DNA of 46,816 nucleotides from Bacteroidales bacterium (GTDB lineage Bacteria; Bacteroidota; Bacteroidia; Bacteroidales; UBA932), in assembly GCA_016295245.1 (NCBI GenBank), contig JAEDLO010000005.1:1-46816 (forward strand). Reading direction: 5' to 3'. The stretch's first letter is position 1; every line of letters begins with the position of its first letter. A program made the translations under genes and the position numbers. Below, piece after piece: positions 25,664 to 34,735 of this stretch. The notes beneath the pieces are model-generated. The model was given only the letters and a program-made list of their open reading frames with translations, was not told the DNA's origin and made no database searches.

Positions 25664-26455
25664 TCAAAGTCCCTTGGCCTTGGCTTCGTCCCAAATCTCA
25701 TCCATCTGGGCGAGGCTCATCTCCGAAAGCTGCCTGCCCTTGCGGATGGTGTTCTCCTCGAGGTAGGTGAAGCGGCGGCGGAATTTGGCGCAGCTGGCGT
25801 TGAGCGCGGCCTCGGGATCGACGTCCCATAGCCTTGCGGCATTGATTACGGCAAAGAGCAGGTCACCGAACTCCTCTTCCTTGTGGGCGGGGTCCTTCTC
25901 GTCACAGGCTTCCCTCACCTCACCGTACTCCTCTTCAAGCTTGGCCCACACGTCTTCGGGGCTTTCCCAGTCAAAGCCGCAACCGCGCGCCTTCTCCTGC
26001 ATCGACAAGGCCTTGAGCAGGGCGGGCATCGAGTCGGGGATGCCCCCGAGTATGGTTTTGTTCGCGTCCTTTTCCTTCGCCTTGACAAGCTCCCAATTAT
26101 CTGCTATATCCTTGGCGGTAAGGTTCTTGCCGGCGAGGTCACCGAAGACGTGAGGGTGACGGAACTCCATCTTGTCGCAAACCTTCGCGAGGCAGTCGGC
26201 GATGTCGAAGAGTCCCTGTTCCTGCGCAATCCTGGCGTAGAACACAAGGTGGTACAGCAGGTCGCCTATCTCCTTGGAGGTCTCGGCCGCATCCTCGCGC
26301 AGGATAGCATCCGAAAGCTCATAGACCTCCTCCTCGGTCAGAGGGCGTATGGTCTTCATCGTCTGGGCGGCGTTCCACGGGCAGCGCTCGCGAAGCGCGT
26401 CCATCACATCCAGCAGCCTTGAAAAGGCGGCAAGTTTCTCTTCTTTACTGTGCAT
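25664..26455 (-). CDS. mazG: Nucleoside triphosphate pyrophosphohydrolase MazG
   Basis: A 263-residue two-domain MazG that hydrolyses non-canonical or excess NTPs to NMP and PPi. The N-terminal CPWNAAQT...LTEEEVYELSDA and KEIGDLLYHLVFYARIA carry the metal-binding acidic residues. The usual CPWD is CPWN here. The second domain repeats EEEYGEVREA...EEEFGDLLFAVINAAR. Length is typical. It ends the nrnA-FKBP-MATE-kinase operon, 8 bases after the kinase-like gene. Confidence 0.93.
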   Translation of the reverse strand: MHSKEEKLAAFSRLLDVMDALRERCPWNAAQTMKTIRPLTEEEVYELSDAILREDAAETSKEIGDLLYHLVFYARIAQEQGLFDIADCLAKVCDKMEFRHPHVFGDLAGKNLTAKDIADNWELVKAKEKDANKTILGGIPDSMPALLKALSMQEKARGCGFDWESPEDVWAKLEEEYGEVREACDEKDPAHKEEEFGDLLFAVINAARLWDVDPEAALNASCAKFRRRFTYLEENTIRKGRQLSEMSLAQMDEIWDEAKAKGL

Positions 26456-26463
26456 AACAGCTC

Positions 26464-27078
26464 TTATTTCAAAATTCCCGCGCGGCGGGCAAAATCAACT
26501 ATCGCAAGGGCGGTCTGCTCAATTCCCAGCACGGACGAATCGATGCAGAGGTCGTAATTGGAGGCCACGCCCCAATGGCCCTGAGTAAAGAAATCATAGT
26601 ACTCGCGCCGCGAGCGGTCGGTTTTCTCGATGAGCTTGCGGGCGCGCTCGGGCTCAAGGCCCAGCCTCTCGCTGATGCGCTCTATGCGCGCCTTGAGCGG
26701 GGCGCAGATGAACACGTCCAGGCAGTGCCGGTCGCGCAGCACGTAATCGGACGCCCTGCCGATGAAGATGGCATCAGAGCGCTCGGCTATGCCCCTGATG
26801 GTCTCGCTCTGGATGCGGAAGATGTTCTCGTCGCTGATGGCGCTGTCGTGCGAAATGCTGCCGAAGCGGCTCACCGGGAAGAACGAGGCGGTGTCGAAAA
26901 GGGAGTGCTTCTCGTCGTTGCGGCTGAAAAGCGAGGCGCTCAGCCCACTCTCCTCCGCCGCCTTGGCGATGAGCTCCTGGTCATAAACAGGGATGTCCAG
27001 CAGCTTTCCGAGTTCGAGAGCGACGCTCTTGCCGCCACTGCCGAATTCGCGGCCGATGTTGATGATGGTTTTACTCAT
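26464..27078 (-). CDS. Cytidylate kinase-like P-loop protein
   Basis: A 204-residue member of the cytidylate-kinase-like family common in Bacteroidota and Firmicutes. The P-loop GREFGSGGKSVA (about 8-19) and IFIGRASDYVL are visible; the GRASD element aligns with the GRD element of true Cmk. It may phosphorylate a nucleotide or act as a regulatory NTPase. A separate true cmk is expected elsewhere in the genome. The frame stays open to 27138 inside the MATE gene, but MSKTIINIGREF at 27078 is the conserved start. Confidence 0.8.
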   Translation of the reverse strand: MSKTIINIGREFGSGGKSVALELGKLLDIPVYDQELIAKAAEESGLSASLFSRNDEKHSLFDTASFFPVSRFGSISHDSAISDENIFRIQSETIRGIAERSDAIFIGRASDYVLRDRHCLDVFICAPLKARIERISERLGLEPERARKLIEKTDRSRREYYDFFTQGHWGVASNYDLCIDSSVLGIEQTALAIVDFARRAGILK

Positions 27079-27082
27079 ATAT

Positions 27083-28480
27083 CTATGATAATTCTCCGCC
27101 CAGGGACGATGCGTCGTCGCCGTCCCTGAGCCGGTCAAACTTACGGAAAAGACGGGTGATGAAGAATATGGCGAAGGTAAGTGAAATCACGTCCGCGATC
27201 GGGAAGCTGAACCACACTCCGCTCTCCTTGAAATACAGAGGGAGGGTATAGATGAGCGGCAGCAGGAAAATCAGCTGACGGCTCAGAGACATAAAGATGG
27301 AAATTTTCACCATACCCAGACACTGGAAGAAATTACCCACGACCATAGCGAAACCCACCACCATCACTACGAGGTTCATACGCCTCAGGCCGATCGAGGA
27401 GAGGCTCAGCAACTCGGGGTCGGTGGTGAAGAGCGAGCAGGCCGCGCGAGGGAAGAACACCGACACGATCCAGCAGACAGTCGAAATCACCACAGCCCAG
27501 CTGGCGGTCATCCAGAAGACCTCCTTTACCCTCTTGTACTGGCGCGCACCGTAGTTGTAGCCCGCAATCGGCTGCATACCCTGATTCAGTCCCATCACGA
27601 TCATCAGGAACATCATAGTGATCCTGTTGACTATGCCGTATGAGCCGATGGCAAGGTCACCGCCGTACTTGAGCAGCTGCTGGTTGATGAAAAGCGCAAC
27701 GAGGCAGGCGGCGCTATTCATCAGGAAGGGGCTCAAGCCGATGGCAAGGGACTGGCGGGCAATGCGCCCGTTGATCTGGAAGATAGGGCGCGGAAAGTGG
27801 AGTATCCTGCGCTTGTCGGCAAGGAAGAAGAGCGAATAGGCAAGGGCAAGAAGCTGGCAGATCACGGTCGCCAGCGCCGCTCCCTGGATGCCCATATCCA
27901 GTACAAATATGAAGATAGGGTCCAGGATGGCATTGAGCGCCACCGTAAAGAGCGTCAGGCCCATTGCAATCTTGGGGTGTCCCGAGACGCGGATCAGGCC
28001 GTTGAAGCCGAAATACAGGTGGGTGAACACATTGCCCAGCAGGATAATTACCATATAGCTCCGCGCGAAAGGCAGGGTGTTCTCCGTCGCCCCGAAGAAC
28101 CCAAGTATCGGGCTGAGGAAGCTGAGAGTCAAAGCTGAGAAGACGAAGCCTATTATCAGATTGAGGCTCAGCACATTGGCGAGCACCTTGCGGGCCGCCT
28201 CATAGTTCTTCTGGCCGAGCAGCACGGATATGAGGGTCATTGCGCCCACACCCACCAGGGTGCCGAGCGCGGCAGACAGGTTCATCAGCGGGAAAGTCAC
28301 GGCCAGGCCGCTGATTGCATACGAGCCGACATCCTTGATGTGGCCGATATACATACTGTCTATCACATTATAGAAAGAAGCCGCAGTCTGGGCGATGATG
28401 CCCGGGACTGCGTACATTCTCAAAAGTTTGCCGATTTTTTCTGTGCCGAGTTCGGTCGGCGCCGCCGTATTTGAAGTCAT
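27083..28480 (-). CDS. MATE-family efflux transporter
   Basis: A 465-residue multidrug and toxin extrusion (MATE) protein with about 12 helices in two homologous halves. The opening VPGIIAQTAASFYNVIDSMYIGH is characteristic. It exports cationic compounds in exchange for Na+ or H+; the substrate is unknown. It lies 5 bases after the FKBP lipoprotein and 4 bases before the kinase-like gene, inside one operon. Confidence 0.92.
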   Translation of the reverse strand: MTSNTAAPTELGTEKIGKLLRMYAVPGIIAQTAASFYNVIDSMYIGHIKDVGSYAISGLAVTFPLMNLSAALGTLVGVGAMTLISVLLGQKNYEAARKVLANVLSLNLIIGFVFSALTLSFLSPILGFFGATENTLPFARSYMVIILLGNVFTHLYFGFNGLIRVSGHPKIAMGLTLFTVALNAILDPIFIFVLDMGIQGAALATVICQLLALAYSLFFLADKRRILHFPRPIFQINGRIARQSLAIGLSPFLMNSAACLVALFINQQLLKYGGDLAIGSYGIVNRITMMFLMIVMGLNQGMQPIAGYNYGARQYKRVKEVFWMTASWAVVISTVCWIVSVFFPRAACSLFTTDPELLSLSSIGLRRMNLVVMVVGFAMVVGNFFQCLGMVKISIFMSLSRQLIFLLPLIYTLPLYFKESGVWFSFPIADVISLTFAIFFITRLFRKFDRLRDGDDASSLGGELS

Positions 28481-28485
28481 AATCT

Positions 28486-29496
28486 CTATTCCTTGTCAAC
28501 TATCTCGATATCAAAACGCAGGGGCGAGTAAGAAGGGATGCCGGAGCCCGAACCGCTGTAGCTGTAACCGAGCGGAGAGTAGAAGATAGCAGAGCACTTC
28601 TCCTTGTCCTTCATCTTCCACAGTGCGTAAGAGAAACCGTCGATAATATCGCTTGAGCCCATCTGGATCTGGGTGTAATCGTCCTTTTTCCAGGCAATCG
28701 ACTGAGGTTCATAAGTTCTGCTCGAGCTGTAGATGCCGTGGATGATGGCGGTGTCCTTGATGTTGGTGTCAAAGACCATTCCGTTCAGCAGCCTTCCTAT
28801 GTAATTGATATGGATGGTCGTGTCACCTTCAAATGCAACTGCCTCCTGGGGACCGCCCGTCTTCTTGAGGAAGAAGCCAGTCTTGAGGGTATCCTTGGGC
28901 TCAAGGCCATAGTTGCGCTTTACGTAGCGGTAGAGAGAGTCCAGCTCCCACTTGCTTACATCCTCGAACACCTCGACCACCTCCAGGTCATAGATGACAG
29001 GGGTGCTTGCGGAAACGTTGTCGATATACTCCTGAGGGGTGTCATAGCGCTGGGAAGTCACGAGCCAGCCGGGGATGATGCTCGTCCTGCGTCCGCCCAC
29101 CTTCATATCCGAAAGGATGTCGTCCAGGCCTGCGCTAAGGGCGTCACCAGTGCGACCCCAGACCTCCGGTCCGTAATAGGAAGTCTCGTCGTAGTTGCCC
29201 AGCATCTGGGCGACCTTGGCGGAAGTGGTGGAGCTGATGGTGCCGTCGAGACCGCGGATGGTGTAGTTCACATACACGAACGGCGAATCCTCCTGACTGC
29301 CGACGGCAGGGCCGGTACCCGGAGTATCCTCAATTGTATAAGTTCCTATTCCGGTAGGTTTAAGGTCCGGATAGTTGATGCTCATCCAGGAATCAAAATA
29401 TCTCTTTGCAGAATCGTTGATTCCACTTGTCGCTGTCTTGGCGCAGGAGCTCAGCAGAGCCGTTGCCAGCAGGGTTGCATAAAGTACTTTCTTCAT
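28486..29496 (-). CDS. Two-domain FKBP-type lipoprotein
   Basis: A 336-residue lipoprotein with a signal peptide and lipobox LLSSC (Cys18). Two FKBP-like regions follow (about 60-175 and 215-336), each with VNYTIRGLDG or INYIGRLLNGMVFDT strands and a VIYDLEVVEV or RFDIEIVD last strand. It would catalyse proline isomerisation or act as a chaperone in the periplasm. The start is set at MKKVLYATL (29496), because the upstream extension lies in nrnA and would spoil the signal peptide. It lies 7 bases after nrnA. Confidence 0.83.
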   Translation of the reverse strand: MKKVLYATLLATALLSSCAKTATSGINDSAKRYFDSWMSINYPDLKPTGIGTYTIEDTPGTGPAVGSQEDSPFVYVNYTIRGLDGTISSTTSAKVAQMLGNYDETSYYGPEVWGRTGDALSAGLDDILSDMKVGGRRTSIIPGWLVTSQRYDTPQEYIDNVSASTPVIYDLEVVEVFEDVSKWELDSLYRYVKRNYGLEPKDTLKTGFFLKKTGGPQEAVAFEGDTTIHINYIGRLLNGMVFDTNIKDTAIIHGIYSSSRTYEPQSIAWKKDDYTQIQMGSSDIIDGFSYALWKMKDKEKCSAIFYSPLGYSYSGSGSGIPSYSPLRFDIEIVDKE

Positions 29497-29503
29497 TCTG
29501 ATA

Positions 29504-30559
29504 TTACTGTTCAAGCGGCATTTCACCACGCATAAACCGTGCCGCTGCGTTCATTACATAATCTTGTGCGAGCGACGGGTCCGCAATGTCGCCCGGGAAA
29601 TAAAGCCGTCCGCCGGAAGCGCACCTGTGGCCGCCGCCGTGGAAGCAGGCTGACGCGAGCTCATTGGCCGCGACATCCGGCCGCGAGCGCAGCGAAACCC
29701 TGAAAAAGCCTTCGTCCTCCTTGAGCAGGATGCTCATCCTCACCTTCGCAAGGCTGAGAGGCAGATTGACAAAGCCCTCCGTCTCCCCGTCCTGAAGGTC
29801 GAAGCGCCTGAGCGTGCCGCCGTCCATCACGATGACCGCAACCCCTTCCGGGCTGATTTTCATCAGGTCGGAGAGGCAGTAGCCCATTGCGCGGAGACGG
29901 TTCTCGCGATACGAATTGTAAAGATGCAACAAAATTGCGTCTCTGTCAACCCCGGCGGCCAAAAGTTCGGAGGCCATCACCAGTGTCGAAGGGAAAACAG
30001 AGTTGGCGAAGTTGTTGGTGTCGGTGGTCATACCCGTCATCAGCGGGGTGCACACTTCCGGCCCGAGCGATGCCGCGTCCTTCACTCCCGGAAGGCTTGT
30101 CAGCAGGCTGTAGAGCAACTCGCAGGTGGAGGAAATATCCGTCCTGCTGAACACCAGGTCAAAGGAAGCCCTGTCTGGGTCAAGATGGTGATCGATGAGG
30201 ATTTTGGTCGCGCCGCTGTCGGCCAGGGCAGGCGCAAGGCTGCCGGCACGTTTGAATTCATTCATATCCAGACATATCAGCAGGGATGCCGAGGCAATCA
30301 GTTCCCGGGCTTCCTGAGGCTGGCGCGAGGCATCGGCGACAAGCTCTTCCCAAGAGAGGAAATCGAGGGTCTCGGGAGGCGGATCGTTCACCACGATGCG
30401 GGCGTCGCGACCGCAATGACTGCGCAGGAAACGCGCAAGAGCGGTGGCGCTGCCGATGGCGTCCCCGTCCGGATGGATGTGGACGGCGATGCAAACGGGC
30501 CCCTGCCCGCGGAGCAGGGAGTCAAGCCTCAATATGTCCGATTCTGCAAAAGAACTCAT
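29504..30559 (-). CDS. nrnA: DHH/DHHA1 phosphoesterase (NrnA-like)
   Basis: A 351-residue cytosolic phosphoesterase. The DHH domain shows VHIHPDGDAIGS (motif I), the later ILIDHHLDPD (DHH motif) and TGMTTDTNNF. The DHHA1 domain ends with GGGHRCASGG. Such proteins degrade nano-RNA and 3'-phosphoadenosine 5'-phosphate; some also cleave cyclic dinucleotide products. It is the first gene of a five-gene minus-strand operon. Confidence 0.87.
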   Translation of the reverse strand: MSSFAESDILRLDSLLRGQGPVCIAVHIHPDGDAIGSATALARFLRSHCGRDARIVVNDPPPETLDFLSWEELVADASRQPQEARELIASASLLICLDMNEFKRAGSLAPALADSGATKILIDHHLDPDRASFDLVFSRTDISSTCELLYSLLTSLPGVKDAASLGPEVCTPLMTGMTTDTNNFANSVFPSTLVMASELLAAGVDRDAILLHLYNSYRENRLRAMGYCLSDLMKISPEGVAVIVMDGGTLRRFDLQDGETEGFVNLPLSLAKVRMSILLKEDEGFFRVSLRSRPDVAANELASACFHGGGHRCASGGRLYFPGDIADPSLAQDYVMNAAARFMRGEMPLEQ

Positions 30560-30581
30560 AACAGACCGTTTTTTTCGACTG

Positions 30582-30612
30582 CAAATTTAACAAGATTATT
30601 GCATTTGATAAA
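30582..30612 (-). promoter_or_regulatory. Promoter of nrnA operon
   Basis: TAAATTTG (30582-30589, minus strand) fits the -7 consensus. TTTA lies 19 bases upstream (30609-30612) as a weak -33. It overlaps the divergent promoter at 30599-30629. Confidence 0.6.
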
Positions 30613-30629
30613 TGGAGTTCGTAACTTTG
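30599..30629 (+). promoter_or_regulatory. Promoter of membrane protein-DUF3822-rsmD operon
   Basis: TAACTTTG (30622-30629) with TTG (30599-30601) 20 bases upstream. The leader to ATG 30663 is A/T-rich. Confidence 0.65.
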
Positions 30630-30662
30630 TAGGGATTTGAAATAAATATAAACGACATAAAA

Positions 30663-31355
30663 ATGAACAAAACAGTAAAGATTTTGATTGAGTGCGTGCT
30701 GCTCGTCGCTATCGTAGGTCTCGTTTACGTGTTCTACAGCAGTATTATGGAGCCTATCAATTTCAACAAGGAAAAGGCTCGCCGTGAGACAGTTGCAATC
30801 CAGAGGCTCAAGGACATCAGAACCCTCCAGGTTGCTTACAAGAGCGTCAACGGCAAGTTCACCTCTACCGTAGATTCACTCAAGAATTTCTACGAGAACG
30901 GCGAAATGGCAGTGGTTATGCAGATCGGTTCTGCCGACGACTCCCTCGCAATGGCCCACACCGACGCCATCAAGAAAGCTCGCCGCAAGATTACCAACGA
31001 GGAACTCTACAAGCTTTATCTCGCAGGCGACAAGAACCTCGTGTTCTCAATCGAGCACAAGCTTGCAGTCAAGGACACCCTCTTCAACGACCGTCCGGAC
31101 TTCTGCATCGACTCACTCAAGTACATCCCATTCTCAGGCGGTACTCCAGTGACAATGGAAGCCATCACTAAGCAGGTATCAGGCGTACAGGTTCCTCTCT
31201 TCGAGGCCAAGATGGCTTACAGGGACCTGCTCAAGGGTCTTGACAACCAGCTCCGTATCAACCTTGACGCAGAGCGCAGGGACCAGAACCGCTACGAGGG
31301 TCTCCAGGTGGGTTCCATCACCGCTCCTAACAACAACGCAGGTAACTGGGAGTAG
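30663..31355 (+). CDS. Single-pass membrane protein, Bacteroidota-conserved
   Basis: A 230-residue protein with one N-terminal membrane helix (about 7-27) and a long, charged extramembrane part containing ARRETVAIQRLKDIRTLQVA near the membrane. I do not know its function. The region after the helix resembles pilin-like or secretion-associated proteins only in its general layout (helix, then a mixed domain). It is the first gene of a three-gene operon with DUF3822 and rsmD; the DUF3822 GTG overlaps its stop. Confidence 0.65.
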   Translation: MNKTVKILIECVLLVAIVGLVYVFYSSIMEPINFNKEKARRETVAIQRLKDIRTLQVAYKSVNGKFTSTVDSLKNFYENGEMAVVMQIGSADDSLAMAHTDAIKKARRKITNEELYKLYLAGDKNLVFSIEHKLAVKDTLFNDRPDFCIDSLKYIPFSGGTPVTMEAITKQVSGVQVPLFEAKMAYRDLLKGLDNQLRINLDAERRDQNRYEGLQVGSITAPNNNAGNWE

Positions 31356-31810
31356 TGTTTACACTTGTTCCTACAAATTTCTTCGATCCCGCTTCTGCGC
31401 GTCAGACTCTTTCCGAGCTCGGCCCGGTAGTGGAGGGAGAAGAGGTCAAATACACAAGAATAGACGAATACAATGCTGTCCTCATCTTCCAGAATGAGGA
31501 CGGCATTGATTCTTCTGTGCCGCCGATATACGAGCTGCTCCGAAAGCTGCCCGAATGCGGCGAATACAACAAGATCCTCTGCTCCATTGTGGAGGAGAAG
31601 CTCTATCTTGCAATCGCCCAGGGAAAGAACCTGCTGCTGGCCAACAGCTATCAGGTCCAGGACTTCATCACCGCCGAATACTTCATCTTCCTGGCTATGA
31701 AGTCCCTCCAGCTCAACCCCGAGATGAGCACCATCTGCTGGCTCAGCGAGCTGGGAGCCGAAGAGGAAATGTCCCTCTACAGATATTTCAAATCAGTAGT
31801 CCAGCTATGA
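31355..31810 (+). CDS. DUF3822 family protein
   Basis: A 151-residue protein recognisable as DUF3822 from its C-terminal half (FITAEYFIFLAMKSLQLNPE and LYRYFKSV). The family is restricted largely to Bacteroidota, has an actin/hexokinase-like fold in longer members, and commonly precedes rsmD. The likely start is a GTG overlapping the previous stop (TAGTG). It is shorter than most family members, suggesting loss of the N-terminal half. Function unknown. Confidence 0.75.
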   Translation: MFTLVPTNFFDPASARQTLSELGPVVEGEEVKYTRIDEYNAVLIFQNEDGIDSSVPPIYELLRKLPECGEYNKILCSIVEEKLYLAIAQGKNLLLANSYQVQDFITAEYFIFLAMKSLQLNPEMSTICWLSELGAEEEMSLYRYFKSVVQL

Positions 31811-32337
31811 GGATAATAGGTGGAAAGCTCAAGGGCAAGACCGTGCTCCCGCCTATGGGCTACAGCGCCAGACCAACCACGGACTTCGCCAAGGAAGGCC
31901 TGTTCAACATCCTCAACAACGAATACGAATTCGAAGACCTGAAGGTTCTCGACCTTTTCGCCGGCACCGGCGCCATCTCCTACGAGTTCGCCTCGCGAGG
32001 GGCAGCACGGGTGTACAGCGTCGATATGAACCGCGACAACGTCTGCTTCATCCGCAAGGAGGCCTCAAGGCTCGGTCTTGACCAGGTAATCGCCGTCCAC
32101 GACAACGTATTCGACTTCCTGCCCATCTGCAGGGAGAAATTCGACCTCATCTTCGCCGATCCGCCATACGCCCTCGAAGGTCTGGACGGCATTCCCGACA
32201 AAGTGCTCGGCGCGGGCATACTCCATCCCGGCTGCTACTTCATACTCGAGCACGGCGGGGAGCACAACTTCGCTTCACATCCCCGCTTCAAAAAAGAAAA
32301 AGTGTACGGTCGCGTACACTTCTCCTTCTTCGAATAA
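31807..32337 (+). CDS. rsmD: 16S rRNA m2G966 methyltransferase
   Basis: A 176-residue SAM-dependent methyltransferase. RIIGGKLKGK and RPTTDFAKEGLFNIL at the N-terminus, SAM motif DLFAGTGAISYEF, and the catalytic FADPPYAL are all RsmD hallmarks. It methylates guanine 966 of 16S rRNA in the small subunit. It overlaps DUF3822 by four bases, as is usual in this phylum. Confidence 0.95.
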   Translation: MRIIGGKLKGKTVLPPMGYSARPTTDFAKEGLFNILNNEYEFEDLKVLDLFAGTGAISYEFASRGAARVYSVDMNRDNVCFIRKEASRLGLDQVIAVHDNVFDFLPICREKFDLIFADPPYALEGLDGIPDKVLGAGILHPGCYFILEHGGEHNFASHPRFKKEKVYGRVHFSFFE

Positions 32338-32355
32338 TATTTCAGAACTTTATCC

Positions 32356-33570
32356 CTAGTCCTCAAGAGCCGCTACGATATGCATCGTGTCGCGGGCAAT
32401 CATAAGTTCCTCATTGGTAGGGATGAGGGCTACCTTGACGCTTGAGTCAGGGGTTGAGAGTATGGTTTCTGAATGTGCGTTGTCGTTGACCTCGTTGTCG
32501 ATCTTGACACCCATAAAGCCGAAGCTCTCGCAGATCTTGCGGCGGAGCCTTGCGTTGTTCTCGCCGATACCTGCGGTGAAGACGATGAGGTCAACGCCGT
32601 TCATCTCAGCGATATAGGCGCCGACGTTCTTGATGGTGTCGTAAGAGAGCTTCTTGAGAGCGATCTTGGCCCTCTGGTCACCTTCGGCGGCAAGGGCGTT
32701 CATATCGCGGACGTCAGAGCTCTTGCCTGAGATGCCGAGCAGACCGCTCTTTTTGTTGAGGATGTCGGTCATCTGGTCAGGAGTGAGATTCTCCTTCTTC
32801 ATAAGGTAAGGGACGATATTGGCGTCGATATTGCCGCAGCGGGTACCCATAATCATACCCTCAAGCGGAGTGAAGCCCATAGAGGTGTCCACTACCTTGC
32901 CGTTCTTGATGGCTGTCACCGAGCTGCCGTTTCCGAGGTGGCAGGTAACGATTTTCGAGTTGGCGAGGTCCAGGCCGGCAACCTTAGCGCCCCTCTGTGA
33001 AACATACTGGTGAGAGGTGCCGTGAGCGCCGTAGCGGCGTACGCGGTACTTGGTGTAGTACTCGTAAGGGAGGGCGTACATATAGGCGTACGGCTCCATA
33101 GTCTGGTGGAAGGCGGTGTCGAAGGTTGCTACCTGAGGCACGTCAGGAAGCACCTGTGATACGGCTTCGATACCGAGGATATGTGCAGGGTTGTGGAGAG
33201 GGGCGAAGTCGCAGCAGATGCCGATCTTCTCCATAACGTCGTCGTCGATGAGGGTACTGCCAGAGAAGTAGTCGGCACCCTGGACGATGCGGTGGCCGAC
33301 AGCCTCGATGTCGTCGAAACTCTTGAGCACGCCGTGATCAGGGTCAACAAGAGCGTCGAGAACGAGTCTCATACCGATTTTGTGGTCAGGAATAGAAGTT
33401 TCGATGGTTACAGGCTCCTTGCCTGTAGGCTTGTGGGTGAGGCTTGAATCCGGGAGTCCGATCTTCTCTACGAGGCCCTTGGCCAGAAGATCATACACCT
33501 CATCGTTCTTCATATCAAGAAGCTGGTATTTGATAGAAGAACTGCCGCAATTGATTACTAATACTATCAT
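32356..33570 (-). CDS. ackA: Acetate kinase
   Basis: A 404-residue acetate kinase, which makes ATP and acetate from acetyl phosphate. NCGSSSIKYQ (phosphate 1 region), FDTAFHQTM, HLGNGSSVTAI and FTAGIGENN are present. Length is normal. The phosphotransacetylase gene that often accompanies it is not adjacent here. It converges with rsmD (18-base gap) and is divergent from the ComEC core gene. Confidence 0.97.
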   Translation of the reverse strand: MIVLVINCGSSSIKYQLLDMKNDEVYDLLAKGLVEKIGLPDSSLTHKPTGKEPVTIETSIPDHKIGMRLVLDALVDPDHGVLKSFDDIEAVGHRIVQGADYFSGSTLIDDDVMEKIGICCDFAPLHNPAHILGIEAVSQVLPDVPQVATFDTAFHQTMEPYAYMYALPYEYYTKYRVRRYGAHGTSHQYVSQRGAKVAGLDLANSKIVTCHLGNGSSVTAIKNGKVVDTSMGFTPLEGMIMGTRCGNIDANIVPYLMKKENLTPDQMTDILNKKSGLLGISGKSSDVRDMNALAAEGDQRAKIALKKLSYDTIKNVGAYIAEMNGVDLIVFTAGIGENNARLRRKICESFGFMGVKIDNEVNDNAHSETILSTPDSSVKVALIPTNEELMIARDTMHIVAALED

Positions 33571-33605
33571 AATGGGTTAAAAGTTATTTTTTCAAGAATA
33601 GACTG

Positions 33606-33613
33606 CAAAAATA
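33606..33613 (-). promoter_or_regulatory. Promoter -7 element of ackA
   Basis: TATTTTTG on the minus strand, 35 bases before the ATG at 33570. A TTTG lies 24 bases further upstream, slightly beyond the usual spacing. Confidence 0.5.
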
Positions 33614-33652
33614 AGAAATTTTACACTTCATTGTACACAAAAACTTATAACT

Positions 33653-34735
33653 ATGAACAAAGCGATACAATATCAAAAAAACATTGTATCATTGTCACTC
33701 CCCTATCTGGCGGGCATCGCCCTGGGCAGCGCCTTCCCCGCAGGCGACTGGGAATGGACCTGCGCGCTGCTCTCCAGCGCGGGCTGCGCCTTGCTGCTCG
33801 TGGTCCTGCTGCTGTGGCGCAGAAGCGATGCCGCCTCCCTTCCCCTATTCCTGCTGCTGGGGCTGCAGAGCTGGACGAGCTGGAGCCTCTCTCCTGCGCT
33901 GCCTTCGGGCAGGGAAAGCTCCGGCGCGGTGCTTGCCCTATGCTCCGGAATCGACTCCCTGGAGCTGGAGAGCGGACGCTGCACCGAGCTGCTCAAGGCC
34001 CTGCTGAGCGGCAACAAGGCCGGTCTGGACAGGGAACTTCGGGAAGCCTTTCGCAGCAGCGGCGCCTCCCACATCCTCGCCCTCTCCGGCCTGCATCTGG
34101 GCATACTCTACGGCATCCTCTCCTCGCTGCTCTCACTTCTTGGACGCAGCCGCGGGGCCACACTTGCGCGCAGCCTCTGCTGCATCGCCGCGGCCTTCCT
34201 CTACGCCCGAGCGACGGGCTTCAGCAGCTCGATAGTGCGCGCCCTGCTCTATATCATCTTCAACGAAATCTGCACTCTCAGCCCCGAAAGAAAGCGCCAT
34301 CCCGCCAATATCCTCTGCGCCTCGCTGCTCATCCAGCTATGCCTGCGCCCCGGGGCCATACGCGAGCTTGGCTTCCAGCTCTCCTACCTGGCGATGCTCG
34401 GCATCGGTCTGGTATTCCCGCGCCTGGAAGAATGGTATCCTGCGGGCAGGGCGAGGTTCAACCCGATGCGCAAGCTCTGGAGCACGATGGCCCTCAGCAT
34501 CTCCTGCCAGCTGACGACCGCCCCGCTGGTGCTGCTGCGATTCGGCACCTTCCCCCGGTATTTCCTGCTCACCAACCTGCTGAGCCTGCCGCTGGTGGAA
34601 GCCTTCATCTGGTGCGGAGTCGCCGCCCTTGCCCTGAACGCCGTGGGAATAGGCTGCCCCGCAATACTGAAAAGCCTCACCGAAACAGTCGGCGAGGCTC
34701 TCATATACTGTATCGAACTGATTGCTAGTCTTTGA
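33653..34735 (+). CDS. ComEC/Rec2 competence core, truncated form
   Basis: A 360-residue polytopic membrane protein. The block SGASHILALSGLHLGI is the signature of the ComEC competence domain, the channel for single-stranded DNA during uptake. Full-length Bacteroidota ComEC proteins are usually about 650-700 residues, with an N-terminal OB-like DUF4131 and often a C-terminal metallo-beta-lactamase domain. Here the OB region is very short (about residues 80-125, with few recognisable elements) and the C-terminal hydrolase domain is absent. The frame ends cleanly and overlaps the convergent FISUMP gene by 11 bases. It may be reduced but functional, or a remnant. Confidence 0.82.
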   Translation: MNKAIQYQKNIVSLSLPYLAGIALGSAFPAGDWEWTCALLSSAGCALLLVVLLLWRRSDAASLPLFLLLGLQSWTSWSLSPALPSGRESSGAVLALCSGIDSLELESGRCTELLKALLSGNKAGLDRELREAFRSSGASHILALSGLHLGILYGILSSLLSLLGRSRGATLARSLCCIAAAFLYARATGFSSSIVRALLYIIFNEICTLSPERKRHPANILCASLLIQLCLRPGAIRELGFQLSYLAMLGIGLVFPRLEEWYPAGRARFNPMRKLWSTMALSISCQLTTAPLVLLRFGTFPRYFLLTNLLSLPLVEAFIWCGVAALALNAVGIGCPAILKSLTETVGEALIYCIELIASL

